From Mesorhizobium sp. M7A.F.Ca.US.006.01.1.1 (GTDB taxonomy: Bacteria; Pseudomonadota; Alphaproteobacteria; Rhizobiales; Rhizobiaceae): 64,000 nucleotides of DNA. Positions 53,875 through 63,352 of the stretch are shown one piece after another. The notes beneath the pieces are model-generated. The model worked only from the letters and a program-made list of their open reading frames with translations, was not told where the DNA came from and searched no databases. Position numbers and translations under genes: made by a program. How positions within the stretch are numbered: position 1 is the first letter of the stretch; each line of letters begins with the position of its first letter. The stretch is from contig NZ_RZQL01000006.1 in NCBI RefSeq assembly GCF_003997935.1, forward strand, positions 1-64,000, in the 5' to 3' direction.

Positions 53875-55938
53875 ATGGCCAACGTCCTGCGTGACTTCAT
53901 CAAGCGTGCGCCGGCCAGCCCGGATTTAATGGTTGCGTTGATGCTGCTTCTGGCTGTCGCGATGATGGTCATGCCTATCCCGGTCGTGGTGGTCGACGCC
54001 CTGATAGGATTCAATATGGGGTTGGCCATACTGCTGATGATGGTTGCCCTGTATGTCAGTACTCCACTTGATTTTTCCTCTTTGCCCGGCGTTATTTTGA
54101 TTTCCACTGTATTCCGTCTCGCGCTCACGGTCGCAACGACGCGACTGATCCTGGCCGAGGGGGAGGCCGGCAGCATTATTCATACTTTTGGCGATTTCGT
54201 CATTTCAGGCAATATCGTGGTGGGTTTCGTCATATTTCTGGTCGTCACCATGGTGCAATTCATGGTCCTCGCGAAGGGTGCCGAACGGGTGGCAGAAGTG
54301 GCGGCGCGTTTCACGCTGGATGCTCTGCCGGGCAAGCAAATGGCGGTCGACGCAGAGCTACGCAACGGCCACATCGATGCCAACGAATCCCGCCGGCGGC
54401 GCGCCGAATTGGAGAAGGAAAGCCAACTCTATGGCGCGATGGACGGCGCGATGAAATTTGTGAAGGGCGATTCCATCGCCGGGCTGGTGGTTATCTGCAT
54501 CAACATGCTGGGTGGAATTTCGATCGGCCTGCTCTCCAAGGGCATGTCCTTCGGCGAGGTACTGCATCACTACACTCTGCTGACGATAGGCGATGCATTG
54601 ATATCGCAGATTCCGGCCCTTCTGCTCTCCATTACTGCGGCGACCATCGTCACCCGTGTGACTGGGACGGCGAGGATCAACCTCGGTACAGAAATGGTCA
54701 GTCAGCTCACGGCCAGCACTCGAGCCTTGCGACTGGCGGCCGGCGTCCTGGTTGTAATGGGGTTCGTTCCTGGGTTTCCCCTCCCCGTCTTTCTGATGCT
54801 GGCCGCAGTGTTCGCTGCGGTAAGCATTGTCAAGGCTGATGTGCTGGGCGCCGGCACTGCCGATGCGAAAGGTGGAACTGCAGCGGAGCCTAAGCAAGCC
54901 GCGCCTGCGAAGGAATTCCCGATCGCATTTTTTCTAGCGCCAGATCTTATGCAGGCGGTCGATCAAGCCGAATTGCAAAAACATATTGGGCGCGTTTCGC
55001 TCCTGGTCACAGCCGATCTGGGCATTATCGTTCCTCGCATCCCTGTCTTGGTTGACGAGCAGCTGCCTGAATCGCAATTCCGAATTGATGTCGAGGGCGT
55101 GCCAGTCGAACAGGACGCCTTAGATCCAAACCAGATGGCGCTCCGAGCCGATGTAGCGCACGTCGACTCGAGCGGTGTCCCCCTTAGACGTGAGCCGAAA
55201 ACGGACAGACTCCCGGTTGAACATACCCCTGCAAAGGCCCTTACGGGCGCCGGCACGGAGCATAGGGCTCCCGGCGAACTCCTCGCCTTGCGCGTCCATG
55301 CAGCGTTGACCCGCTACGCACCGCGATTGGTGGGCATCCAAGAGACCCGACATTTCCTGGGCCGAATGGAGCAGGAATATTCTGAGCTTGTGAAAGAGGT
55401 GCTACGCACGACGCCGATTCCTCGGATTGCCGATGTTCTGCGCCGCCTCCTGGAGGAAGGTATCCCAATCCGCCACACCCGTCTCGTGTTGGAGGCATTG
55501 GCCGAATGGAGCGAGCGTGAGCAGAACGTTGCCCTGCTGACGGAATATGTCCGTTCTGGTTTGAAGCGACAGATCTGCCACCGCCATGCCAACACGGAGG
55601 GCATCGTGTCCGCCCTGGTCGTCGAGCGCGAGAGCGAGGATGTGATGCGTGGCGCGGTTCGAGATTCGGATGCAGGCCCCTATCTCGCACTGGAGGATCG
55701 GCAAAGCGAAGCGATGCTATCACAGATACGTCAGGTCCTTTCGAACGCAGAACCGGGTCAAACCCGCCCTATTCTGTTGACGTCGATGGATGTCCGACGT
55801 TTCGTCCGCGGCTTTCTGACGCGAAACGGGGTTGATCTCGCCGTGCTGTCTTATCAAGACCTCGCCTCCGACTTTACAATTCGCCCCGCAGGATCCGTCA
55901 CACTCCCGCACGGATCGAACAGCGGATTGTTAGAGTAG
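53875..55938 (+). CDS. rhcV: RhcV, T3SS export gate protein SctV
   Basis: This 687-residue protein has about eight membrane helices in the first 330 residues. The FlhA/SctV FHIPEP region is clear (STVFRLALTVATTRLILAEG and EAGSIIHTFGDFVISGN). A large C-terminal cytoplasmic domain forms the nonameric ring that receives chaperone-substrate pairs (RHFLGRMEQEYSELVKEVL). It is full length and intact. A 232-bp gap with no gene separates it from the SctD gene. Confidence 0.96.
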   Translation: MANVLRDFIKRAPASPDLMVALMLLLAVAMMVMPIPVVVVDALIGFNMGLAILLMMVALYVSTPLDFSSLPGVILISTVFRLALTVATTRLILAEGEAGSIIHTFGDFVISGNIVVGFVIFLVVTMVQFMVLAKGAERVAEVAARFTLDALPGKQMAVDAELRNGHIDANESRRRRAELEKESQLYGAMDGAMKFVKGDSIAGLVVICINMLGGISIGLLSKGMSFGEVLHHYTLLTIGDALISQIPALLLSITAATIVTRVTGTARINLGTEMVSQLTASTRALRLAAGVLVVMGFVPGFPLPVFLMLAAVFAAVSIVKADVLGAGTADAKGGTAAEPKQAAPAKEFPIAFFLAPDLMQAVDQAELQKHIGRVSLLVTADLGIIVPRIPVLVDEQLPESQFRIDVEGVPVEQDALDPNQMALRADVAHVDSSGVPLRREPKTDRLPVEHTPAKALTGAGTEHRAPGELLALRVHAALTRYAPRLVGIQETRHFLGRMEQEYSELVKEVLRTTPIPRIADVLRRLLEEGIPIRHTRLVLEALAEWSEREQNVALLTEYVRSGLKRQICHRHANTEGIVSALVVERESEDVMRGAVRDSDAGPYLALEDRQSEAMLSQIRQVLSNAEPGQTRPILLTSMDVRRFVRGFLTRNGVDLAVLSYQDLASDFTIRPAGSVTLPHGSNSGLLE

Positions 55939-55991
55939 TCCCACCTTTCCTAACTGAACGCCACGCGCCTCCCCGATAACTGAGAGATAAC

Positions 55992-56534
55992 ATGAATAGT
56001 AATACAGTTTCTCCATCGCCTATGTTTCTGCGCCGGAACTCACTTCTTTTTGCCGTACTCGCCATTCTGCCTTTGGGCGGTTGCGCCAGCTGGCAAAAGC
56101 CGGCTCTTTCCGTGCAGGAGACATCTTCCCCCGAGTTGCTCAGCGCCGATCAAATCGATCCGGCTATGCGCGAACGCATTTTGCGCGAAGTTGGTCAGGA
56201 TGTTCAAGAGCGGGCTTTGCGGGATGAGGTGAAGCAGCACCCGGACAATGTTGATGCGGCGATACGACTTACAAATGCCTTGGTGGGCCAGAAGCGCCCG
56301 CACGAAGCGGTTGAGGTGCTCGACAGCGTCTTGGTTGCAGCCCCAGGAAACGTACGTGCATTGAATGCGAAGGGCGTGATTTTGGACATTGAGGGGCGGC
56401 ATGACGCGGCACAGGCCCTGTATCGGCGAGCTCTCGAAAACGAGCCAGGCAATCAGATGGTGCAGCATAACTTCAATCTGTCGCTTGCCTTTAACGGCAA
56501 GTCCGAACAACCAAGGTTAGCACGATCGCAATAG
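55992..56534 (+). CDS. TPR lipoprotein Y4yS-like (T3SS-associated)
   Basis: The 180-residue protein has a lipoprotein signal ending LPLGGC (Cys near 33), then tetratricopeptide-type helices (RLTNALVGQKRPHEAVEVLD, then GRHDAAQALYRRALENEPG). The position after rhcV equals y4yS in NGR234-type clusters. A pilotin-like or assembly role in the outer membrane is suggested by its type, but not proven. TGAGAGATAAC precedes the start. Confidence 0.83.
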   Translation: MNSNTVSPSPMFLRRNSLLFAVLAILPLGGCASWQKPALSVQETSSPELLSADQIDPAMRERILREVGQDVQERALRDEVKQHPDNVDAAIRLTNALVGQKRPHEAVEVLDSVLVAAPGNVRALNAKGVILDIEGRHDAAQALYRRALENEPGNQMVQHNFNLSLAFNGKSEQPRLARSQ

Positions 56535-57428
56535 GTGGGCACAGTGCATGCGCAGCCTGTTCCCCGGCTCGAACACGCGCTCGGCTCCCATCATAGATGG
56601 CCCCCTGAAGAGAGCCATATCTATGCAAAACAGTTGCTCCAGATCTGGCCGGCAGAGATCGGCAGGAGAGCCGGATGACATCACGCGGCCACCCGCAAGG
56701 CCACCCGCCTCGCTTCGTTGCCAGAGCGCCCTCTCCCTCGCCGGTCACCGTCTCGCAATGCGGCGACCTGGCTTAAGGCGGTCGACCGAGCGCCCGATGC
56801 AGTAGCCATGAATACGTAACGCAGCGATGGACCCGCCGGATCGTGTCGCGCTTGTGCTGGCCGTCCCTGCCATTACAGCACGGTGATTGTAGCTGGATCA
56901 TATTCTAGAGGCATCGATGGTGTGGATGCCTTCGATCCAAACAATCGATTTGTTGAATTCGTCCGCCTGAGGAAATTAGCTGCGGCGATCCGACTTCCGA
57001 CGCCTGCAGGCGCAAAACCAACAGCGTGAGCGCTGCGGGTCCGGAGGCAGGCTGCAAAGTGCAATCACCAGCGCTGATAAGCGGCAAGTGAAGAATGTAT
57101 CGCTCGGGCAACTCCTGTGTTGTGCACGGTTGCCCCGCGAGGTGAACTGTAGCAGCTTGGCAGCTCAGCGTTCACGAAAGGAGAAAAGATTTGGGGCCAA
57201 GCAAAGACCGGCTTTTTTGATTGTCTTGCTGTATCGCTATGGTGGGGCGGGCGCGACCGCTCCCATAATTCAATACGCTGCCTTTAGCGATGGACGATGA
57301 CGGGATGCGTCGCCGAGACTTCAATGGTGGAGGAGCAGCGCACCCGTCGATCCATTTGCTTTCAGCGGCAACCGCCACTATGAAGCGACACTTCGCCCAA
57401 CTGTGTTTCAAGCTGCCCGGAGAAGTTT
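56535..57428. other. Gene-free stretch between T3SS end and mucR homologue
   Basis: Nearly 0.9 kb without a supported gene. A frame around 56880-57028 (plus strand, IVAGSYSRGIDGVDAFDPNN ... FVEFVRLRKLAAAI) looks locally protein-like but has no start and no recognised family; it may be a gene fragment. No tts box found here. Confidence 0.5.
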
Positions 57429-57899
57429 ATGACAGAAGAACCCCACAAGACCGACATCCTCATCGAGCTCACTGCCGATGTTGTATCAGCCTACGTCTCC
57501 AACAACCCCGTCCCGGCGGGGGAGCTTCCTGCCCTGATCGCCCAAGTGCACGGGGCTCTAAACGGCACGGCTGGACTCATACCGGCAGAAGAGCCTGTGC
57601 CTGTAAAAAAACCTGCTGTCCCGATCAAAAAGTCGATCGAACCGGACTACATCATTAGCCTTGAAGACGGCAAGAAATTCAAATCGCTAAAGCGCCATCT
57701 GGCGACGCACTATGGTCTGACCCCAGACGAATATCGCGCCAAATGGGGTCTGCCGTCGGATTATCCCATGGTGGCGCCGAATTACGCCGCTGCGCGCTCC
57801 GCCTTGGCCAAGACCATGGGACTCGGCCGCAAACCGAAAGAGCCGGAAGCCCCAGCCACGGCGCCGGCGAAACGGACCCGCAAGAAGGTCGCAGCCTAA
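57429..57899 (+). CDS. Ros/MucR family regulator with altered zinc finger
   Basis: The 156-residue protein starts TEEPHKTDILIELTADVVSA, the MucR/Ros oligomerisation domain. The DNA-binding domain reads YIISLEDGKKFKSLKRHLATH, where Ros proteins have a Cys in place of the Ser (CxxD...H...H). All flanking residues are kept, so the first zinc ligand is replaced by Ser. Some Mesorhizobium Ros homologues are reported to fold and bind DNA without zinc. The C-terminal tail is Lys/Ala/Pro-rich. MucR/Ros proteins control exopolysaccharide, virulence and symbiosis genes. Confidence 0.9.
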   Translation: MTEEPHKTDILIELTADVVSAYVSNNPVPAGELPALIAQVHGALNGTAGLIPAEEPVPVKKPAVPIKKSIEPDYIISLEDGKKFKSLKRHLATHYGLTPDEYRAKWGLPSDYPMVAPNYAAARSALAKTMGLGRKPKEPEAPATAPAKRTRKKVAA

Positions 57900-57957
57900 A
57901 TCCGTATCAACAGTCGTTCGGACGCGCAGCAGCCGTTGGCCCAATCTGCGCGGAATC

Positions 57958-57983
57958 AAAGGGCGGGGATGAGCCCCGCCTTT
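57958..57983 (+). terminator. Terminator after the mucR homologue
   Basis: The stem GGCGGGG/CCCCGCC with loop ATGAG is flanked by AAA and TTT. It lies about 60 bp after the stop codon. Confidence 0.65.
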
Positions 57984-58127
57984 CCCGTCCAAGAGCCTCA
58001 TTTCCAGAGTAATTCATGATGGCTCCAGCAATCCCTGCCGCGGCATTAACTTGCATGCTCCGGCCCGGGTTTCGAGCCGTCAATGCGTTCCGGCGATGAC
58101 GAACCTTGCCAAGGCTTTCCCGGACCG

Positions 58128-58340
58128 TTAGCCAGCCTTGCTGAGGCTGCCTGCAGAGGACTTTCCCGTGCGGCGATCCTGTTCCACCTCGTAGTTGATC
58201 TTCTGGCCCTCATTAAGGGTCGACAGGCCCGCTCGTTCAACAGCGGAAATGTGGACAAAGACATCCTGACCGCCGTTGTCAGGCTGAATAAAACCAAAAC
58301 CCTTCGTGCTGTTGAACCACTTCACCGTTCCAGTCGCCAT
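58128..58340 (-). CDS. Cold-shock protein CspA family
   Basis: The product is 70 residues from the ATG at 58340 (MATGTVKWF); an ATG two codons earlier is also possible. RNP1 (KGFGFIQPD) and RNP2 (DVFVHIS) RNA-binding motifs are intact. It acts as an RNA chaperone. The C terminus is slightly extended and Ser/Gly-rich ([13 protein letters not shown]). Other copies usually exist in rhizobial genomes; this one is surrounded by mobile debris. Confidence 0.93.
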   Translation of the reverse strand: MATGTVKWFNSTKGFGFIQPDNGGQDVFVHISAVERAGLSTLNEGQKINYEVEQDRRTGKSSAGSLSKAG

Positions 58341-58346
58341 ATCCAT

Positions 58347-58850
58347 TCCTTTGTAATAAGTCGCAACTTAGGCAGGCCATTCACGCCAGCCTGATTTGTA
58401 CACGAGACTTTAGGCGCATCAAAATCGGAAAATTGCAAGGCCCACTCGATCGCCTGATCTCCAGCAGCAACTGCAACATATGCGAGGCGCGTGCCAGACG
58501 AGGCGTATGCCAGACGTTTCGTCGTGCGCTGTCGCTCGAACGTTGACAGAAACAATGACACACCTTGCAAACTCGGCACATCTTGTGGACGTGCTCGGGT
58601 CGCTTCTCGACTGCGATACCCGCTCCTGACCGGGTATCGTCGGCCAAAATGAGAGTTTTTGTCATGTGCCGCCAGACCGAAAGATCAGGCGCGCAGCGAC
58701 CTGCACATTCAAACCGGAACCCGCGAACCTCGATTAGCTTCTGCCTGCTCCGAAGGGCGGTAGCCTGCTCTGAGGCGGGCCACTGTCGGGTTGAAAACCA
58801 ACTGTCGGGTTCGGAACCCCAGATTGTCGGCAAGGTACGCGCCGCCCACT
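58347..58850. other. Gene-free stretch upstream of csp
   Basis: About 0.5 kb with open frames on the minus strand (such as QRTTKRLAYASSGTRLAYVA) that look like broken coding but match no family I recognise. It includes the csp leader and promoter region, in which I cannot place a clear -10/-35 pair. Confidence 0.45.
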
Positions 58851-59040
58851 GGTTGGCCAAAGGGGCACTGGCTCCTGATCCTGCCGCCATGCTCGCCCGA
58901 TCTCAACCCGATCAAGACAGGTCTGCTCAAAACTCAAGGCGCGGCTGCGGAAGAAGGCGGCCAAAACTTTCGACGCTCTCTGCGGAACTCTCGGCGATAT
59001 CTGCCAGCTGTAGGAGCCAAATCAAAAACCATTAATTGCG
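58850..59040 (+). pseudogene. IS630-family transposase remnant (3' end)
   Basis: The conserved end of IS630 transposases is readable in shifted frames: PPCSPDLNPI, then LKARLRKKAAKTFDALCGTL and GDICQL before a stop. Frameshifts and a stop make it non-functional. Only the last third survives. Confidence 0.75.
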
Positions 59041-59199
59041 ACAGGTGATTTTATGACATTCATTGCGAAGAGGCCAGAATGAACAGCGGAAGAGAGTAGC
59101 AGCTCTCTGGTCGCGGCGAGGTGGATCGTCGACACGATCGGCACCTGGCCCGTGCGGGGATCGCACCGCAGCCAGCACCAGAGCCAGACCTTGACCGCT

Positions 59200-59645
59200 T
59201 GCCTTGCTCAGGCGCCACAACAACGAGTGGCTGGAAGCAGATCCACGTGAACTCAGCGATATCGATCAGACGATGCTTACCCTCATGAAAGCCGATCCCG
59301 ACGCTGTCCAGCGCCGCGAAATCCTGACCAGCATATGGCGCATCGGATGCCACCGCCTGCACACTCACCATCGACATGCCGGAACTCGGAACCAAAGGCC
59401 GCAAGCCTCGCCGGCCTCGGCAAAATGGAGCGGCCGCGCCTTCATCCGGGGCGGCCGGGCCAATGTTCGCCAGGCCCTCTACATGCCCGGCCCTTCGCCC
59501 TGCGCTTCAACCCCGACCTCAAGGCAAAATACCAGGCGCTAAAGGCGGCAGGCAAACCCGCAAAGGTCATCATCTTGTTGCGAAAGCTCCTCATCCTAGC
59601 AAACGCTCTCCTCAAGGCGCAGCGAAAATGGCCCCTAAAACCCTT
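59200..59645 (+). pseudogene. IS110/IS1111-family transposase remnant (3' part)
   Basis: The C-terminal transposase_20 region can be followed through frameshifts: DIDQTMLTLMKADPDAVQRR, then MPELGTKG, then GRAFIRGGRANVRQALYMPG, then RFNPDLKAKYQALKAAGKPA and LRKLLILANALL. Intact family members have these blocks in one frame in the same order. Confidence 0.78.
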
Positions 59646-59883
59646 GACCGAAACGGATACCTTAGCCTTTCAGGTGAGGCGGGCCGAGATAGACCAACCG
59701 CGGGTTTAACTTCGCGAGTTTAAGCTGATTATGCCGATGCAACTCTAGCGCCTGCGCGACCGTTTTAGCTTCCATCAACAAGGCGGCAGGCTGGGAGGAA
59801 GTACCCTCCCCTGCCGCGAACAAGCTTTGGACAAAGCCCCACCTTGTCCGTAATGTGATCGGGAGGCCGGGGCGCGGCGGTGC

Positions 59884-61005
59884 TCAGCGGATGTGACGCG
59901 CGAGATCTGCGACCCTACCCATCAGCACTTCCATCGGTCCTCGCTGGAAGATGCGCAGCCAAAGCACCGCAAAAGTGCTGATAACCACAACGAAGCCAAA
60001 GAGCGTGGACAGGCTCTCGTCTTTGAAAATGTTTATCTTCATAAGATAGGCTATTCCCGCAATGTGCAGCACATAGGCCGTCAAAGACATCGAGCCGACT
60101 GCGATTATTGGCCAGACCAGCTTTCGCAGACGCGGGAGCGCATCCACAGCGAGCATGCAAGCCGCCAAGATGATCATTGCGCAACCGGTGCTGCCCACGA
60201 TCGAAAGCGTCGTTTCGCTATGAGGTGCGGCTATCCATGACGACTTGACTATAAATGACGACTTGGAAGGCTCAAAAGCGCCGTCAACGTCAGACCACCA
60301 CAAGGAGGTTTCAGTCAAAGCGCGGGAACTCAGCGCGAGCAAGGATCCCCCATGGCCCAACACGGCCAGCGCGACCCCCGCCAGACCAAGGCGCCAATGC
60401 GCTGCTAGCGTATTAAGATTAAGGCGCGCGATGGCCATGCCAGCGATGAGGAAAGGAACCCAGGTCACCGCGGGATAGTAGCCGTTGACCATGAGGTTGA
60501 AGACCGGGTCGAGGAGGTTGGGGGCAACCGACAGAAGGGAGGAACGGACTTGCGGGAGAACTAATGCCGTAGCGGCAGCGATCAAGCCCAGCTGATATGC
60601 GCTGAGCCGATGGAGCGGCAATACCAACAAGAAGCAAATTCCGTAGTATTCTAGGATGACTTCGACCTGGGTACCGAGGCAGCCCAGGATTGAGCCAAGC
60701 GCGAGCAAAACAAGGGCACGAATTGCGACTCTGGCGATGGCCTGTCTACCGGCTATCCCCGACTTCGGCGCCTTGCGACCTGTAATCAGGAGGATTGAAA
60801 AACCGGCCAATACGGCAAACAGGGCCGACGGCCGCCCATGGGTTAGTTCCATCAGAAACCCGACTAGTCCTCCTTCGCCGGGGTCGGGACCGAGATGGGC
60901 GGCATACATCCCGAAGACAGCCAGGCCCCGAGCGAGGTCGATGCCGACCAGCCGATCTACTACCGACCCATTCCTAGCGTCGGCAACCGGTGCCTTCATT
61001 ACCAT
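59884..61005 (-). CDS. DUF418/YeiB-type membrane protein (acyltransferase-like)
   Basis: The 373-residue protein has about ten hydrophobic helices. The N terminus RLVGIDLARGLAVFGMYAAH matches the DUF1624/YeiB start. The C-terminal part (VGSMSLTAYVLHIAGIAYLM) matches DUF418. Related proteins are predicted membrane acyltransferases (heparan-glucosaminide N-acetyltransferase clan), but the substrate is unknown. It lies alone between IS debris and the duplicated regulator module. Confidence 0.82.
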   Translation of the reverse strand: MVMKAPVADARNGSVVDRLVGIDLARGLAVFGMYAAHLGPDPGEGGLVGFLMELTHGRPSALFAVLAGFSILLITGRKAPKSGIAGRQAIARVAIRALVLLALGSILGCLGTQVEVILEYYGICFLLVLPLHRLSAYQLGLIAAATALVLPQVRSSLLSVAPNLLDPVFNLMVNGYYPAVTWVPFLIAGMAIARLNLNTLAAHWRLGLAGVALAVLGHGGSLLALSSRALTETSLWWSDVDGAFEPSKSSFIVKSSWIAAPHSETTLSIVGSTGCAMIILAACMLAVDALPRLRKLVWPIIAVGSMSLTAYVLHIAGIAYLMKINIFKDESLSTLFGFVVVISTFAVLWLRIFQRGPMEVLMGRVADLARHIR

Positions 61006-61171
61006 GGTAGATTCCCTTGTTGGGTGTGTGGATCGCGGGAGCCGCGATAGGAGAGCCGGTCGGCTGCTGCCGTCGCCTCGTGAAAGGGTTCAAAACATCG
61101 CGCCATCTGGCGCATCGAGCCGGCGACAGAGCTGTTCAGCCATTAGCCTGGGGTAAGAACAACAGATCGGC

Positions 61172-61597
61172 TCACAAAGCCTGTGTCACGGACCTGAAAA
61201 GTGGTGTCGCGGAACCGTCGTTTTTTGCATGATGGCTAAGCCGAGAGATCCACTGCACCGACGAGAGACTCAGCGACGTTAGATATCCGATCAGTACGCC
61301 GCGGCTCCGCCGGTGACGATCACCCCGGGTGTCAAGGCCAGGGCGTAAACCTGCCATAATCTGTGGTAGTGCGCCCGCGACCAATCCGTTCGACAAAGCT
61401 CGGCGCATGGTCGAGCCAATCATATTCTTCCATGTGGCTGTTGCCTGAAAAACCGAAGACGCCGTTCGCTGGTCCAGCTCCAGACCTCGGCCTGCGTCGG
61501 TCATTAGAACCGGCGCGCCTGTTTCCCAAATCAATTTGCTGATGCAGCCGCCGGGGGTCACATTGAGCAAAAGTGCCGAGTTCAGGACGGGTTTCAT
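61172..61597 (-). pseudogene. First copy of small secreted protein gene, probably degraded
   Basis: The frame starts MKPVLNSALLLNVTPGGC, a short lipoprotein-like signal matching the second copy at 63352. After about 20 residues it diverges, and another frame (GNSHMEEYDWLDHAPSFVER ... TTTDYGRFTPWP) looks like the original coding. A frameshift between these parts is likely. It is divergent from the response-regulator copy. Confidence 0.5.
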
Positions 61598-62240
61598 AGG
61601 GGCTCTTCGTTTGGCTTTGTTAACGACCCCTTTCTTGCAAGTTGTAGCTGACAGCAGCCTGAAAGCTCCCCAAATAATTCGCTGCCGCCGGTTCAGCCTA
61701 TTGTCAGCTTCGACCAATAAGATGGGAGCCTTGCCCTCATACCGGAGCTCGGCAGCATGATGCGAATACTGCTCACTGAAGACGATAAGGACCTTGGAAG
61801 TGCTATGCACGATCATTTGGTGGCTGGTGGCCACGCGGTCGACTGGGCCAAGAACCTGTCCGAAGCGCGCGATTATGCAGCTGTGGTCGGCTACGACCTT
61901 ATTTTGCTCGACGTTCACCTGCCGGACGGCAATGGGATCGACTATCTGCGGGAGCTGATCAAGGAACTTGAATCGGCACCGGTCATCATTCTGACAGCCT
62001 GCGATCGGATTTCGCATCGCATCGAGGGCTTCAACGCTGGAGCCGACGACTATTTGGTCAAGCCGTTCGATCTGGGGGAACTCTCAGCGCGTATCCATGC
62101 AGTGGCACGTCGCCATGGGCATTTTCCGGAGCCGCAATTTTCGGTTGGGACGCTTTCCATACAGGCAGCCGAGCGACGCCTCTTCCGCGACGGGCAGGAG
62201 GTCTACCTGACTTGACGCGGATGGGCGGTGCTCGACTACC
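61545..62240. repeat. Duplicated segment, copy A
   Basis: About 690 bp closely match 63300-63990 in the same order: small-protein start, divergent promoter region and regulator gene. They differ by scattered substitutions and small indels. It contains most of the first regulator copy. Confidence 0.88.
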
Positions 62241-62300
62241 GTCTGCCCCAGCCCTGCACGGTCGTTTCAAAAGGGAAGATCGTGGACGCGCTTTTCGGCA
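61757..62300 (+). pseudogene. OmpR-family response regulator, copy A, interrupted by a stop
   Basis: The receiver domain is intact (ILLTEDDKDL, LLDVHLPDGNG, ILTACDR, LVKPFDLGELSAR). At 62213 the codon aligned with GGA in copy B is TGA. Beyond it the same frame continues RGWAVLDYRLPQPCTVVSKG and KIVDALFG until about 62300, so the winged-helix domain was present and is now cut off. A receiver-only protein of about 152 residues could still be made. Confidence 0.82.
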
Positions 62301-62372
62301 GACGGCGCTGATTCATACTCTAAAAGAAAATTCGGCTTCCAGTTGCCTTGGCCATGACTTTCCTTCCCGAGA

Positions 62373-62415
62373 GATGGGTGACAGTTCATTCCGGATAGAT
62401 GGGTTACACTTTCGG
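62373..62415 (+). repeat. IS481-type terminal inverted repeat (left end)
   Basis: ATGGGTGACAGTTCATTCCG continues into GATAGATGGGTTACA, a sequence typical of IS481 ends just before the transposase. It lies about 70 bp after the lost end of regulator copy A. Confidence 0.6.
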
Positions 62416-62435
62416 CCCTTTGCAAGGAGAGCAAG

Positions 62436-62890
62436 GTGCCTTGGAAGGAGTGTAACGTCATGGAAGAGCGGCTGAAGTTCGTCGCCCGGCTGCTGGACGC
62501 GAGAAGATGGCGGTGCTTTGCCGGGAGTTCGATATCTCGCGCAAGACCGGCTACAAGATCCTCACGCGCTACAACGACAGCGGCCTGGAGGGCTGACGGA
62601 CCGATCGCGGCGGCCCTATCGCCACGCCAATCAGCTTCCGTTTCAAATCGAGAAGCTGATTGTGCGCCTCAAGCAAGACAAGCCGACATGGGGTGCGCCG
62701 AAGATACGCGAGCGGCTGGCCCGGCTGTATCCGGATGTGCACCGGCCCGCGATCTCGGCCGTGCATGCCGTGCTCGACCGCCACGGCATGGTCGAGCGCC
62801 GCAAGCGCAGGCGCAACAGGGCGACGGGGACACCACTTTCAAACGGCTGTCGCCCTAACGATCTTTGGTGTGCCGACTACAAGGGCGAGT
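62436..62890 (+). pseudogene. IS481-family transposase remnant (5' half, frameshifted)
   Basis: It starts at a GTG with MPWKECNVMEERLKFVARLL. After a shift near 62498 it reads MAVLCREFDISRKTGYKI, and after another near 62590 LTDRSRRPYRHANQLPFQIE ... NDLWCADYKGEF. It stops exactly after GEF, where the DDE core would begin, and joins the 123-bp tandem repeat. Confidence 0.85.
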
Positions 62891-63352
62891 TCGGCAGAGA
62901 ACACGGCCGGGACAGGGGATCACAAACACTTGACCGTTCCAGACCCTGGCAGTGGCGCATCGATTGACCGTTGGCTCTGTTCGTGGGCACCGAAAATAGG
63001 GCCTTCTTGGTCCTCGGCAGAGAATATGGCCCGGACGGGGGATAACAAACACTTGACCGTTCCAGACTCTGGCAGTGGCGCATCGATTGACCGTCGACTC
63101 TGTTCGCGAGCGCCGAAAATACGGACGACCCCTATGGTCAAAGTGCACTTCTGACCTGCTAGGCACTGTTCGATAACTGGAGGCACCCGCTACGGTGCCC
63201 TCGTATTTAAGACACCTGTCAGTTTCAAGCCTGGACATTGACGCGTGGCGCGGCTGCCATTCGTTGACCGCCACGTCGAATTGCCCGCCAACCAGTGTAC
63301 AGCCGCCGGTGGTCACATTGAGCAAAAGTGCCGAGATCAGGAGGGGTTTCAT
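62855..63352 (-). CDS. Second copy of small secreted (lipo)protein gene, C terminus fused to repeat DNA
   Basis: From the ATG at 63352 the frame reads MKPLLISALLLNVTTGGC, with a lipobox-like GGC near residue 18, then QFDVAVNEWQPRHASMSRLE. From about residue 75 it runs through the 123-bp tandem repeats and into the IS481 remnant, so the native C terminus has probably been lost or extended. No family recognised. It is divergent from the intact regulator, with 159 bp between the starts. Confidence 0.45.
   Translation of the reverse strand: MKPLLISALLLNVTTGGCTLVGGQFDVAVNEWQPRHASMSRLETDRCLKYEGTVAGASSYRTVPSRSEVHFDHRGRPYFRRSRTESTVNRCATARVWNGQVFVIPRPGHILCRGPRRPYFRCPRTEPTVNRCATARVWNGQVFVIPCPGRVLCRTRPCSRHTKDR
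62892..63118. repeat. Two tandem copies of a 123-bp repeat
   Basis: The unit beginning CGGCAGAGAA occurs at 62892 and again at 63015; the second copy ends near 63118. Each carries CAAACACTTGACCGTTCCAG and GGCAGTGGCGCATCGATTGA. Since 123 is a multiple of three, the leftward frame reads as a 41-residue repeat. The copies differ at roughly one base in ten. Confidence 0.88.

Noticed and set aside
57130-57180. Possible sixth tts box (CAGCTTGGCAGCTCAGCG)
   Set aside because: Lacks the GTCAG start and the TCG centre of the other five, and no effector gene follows.
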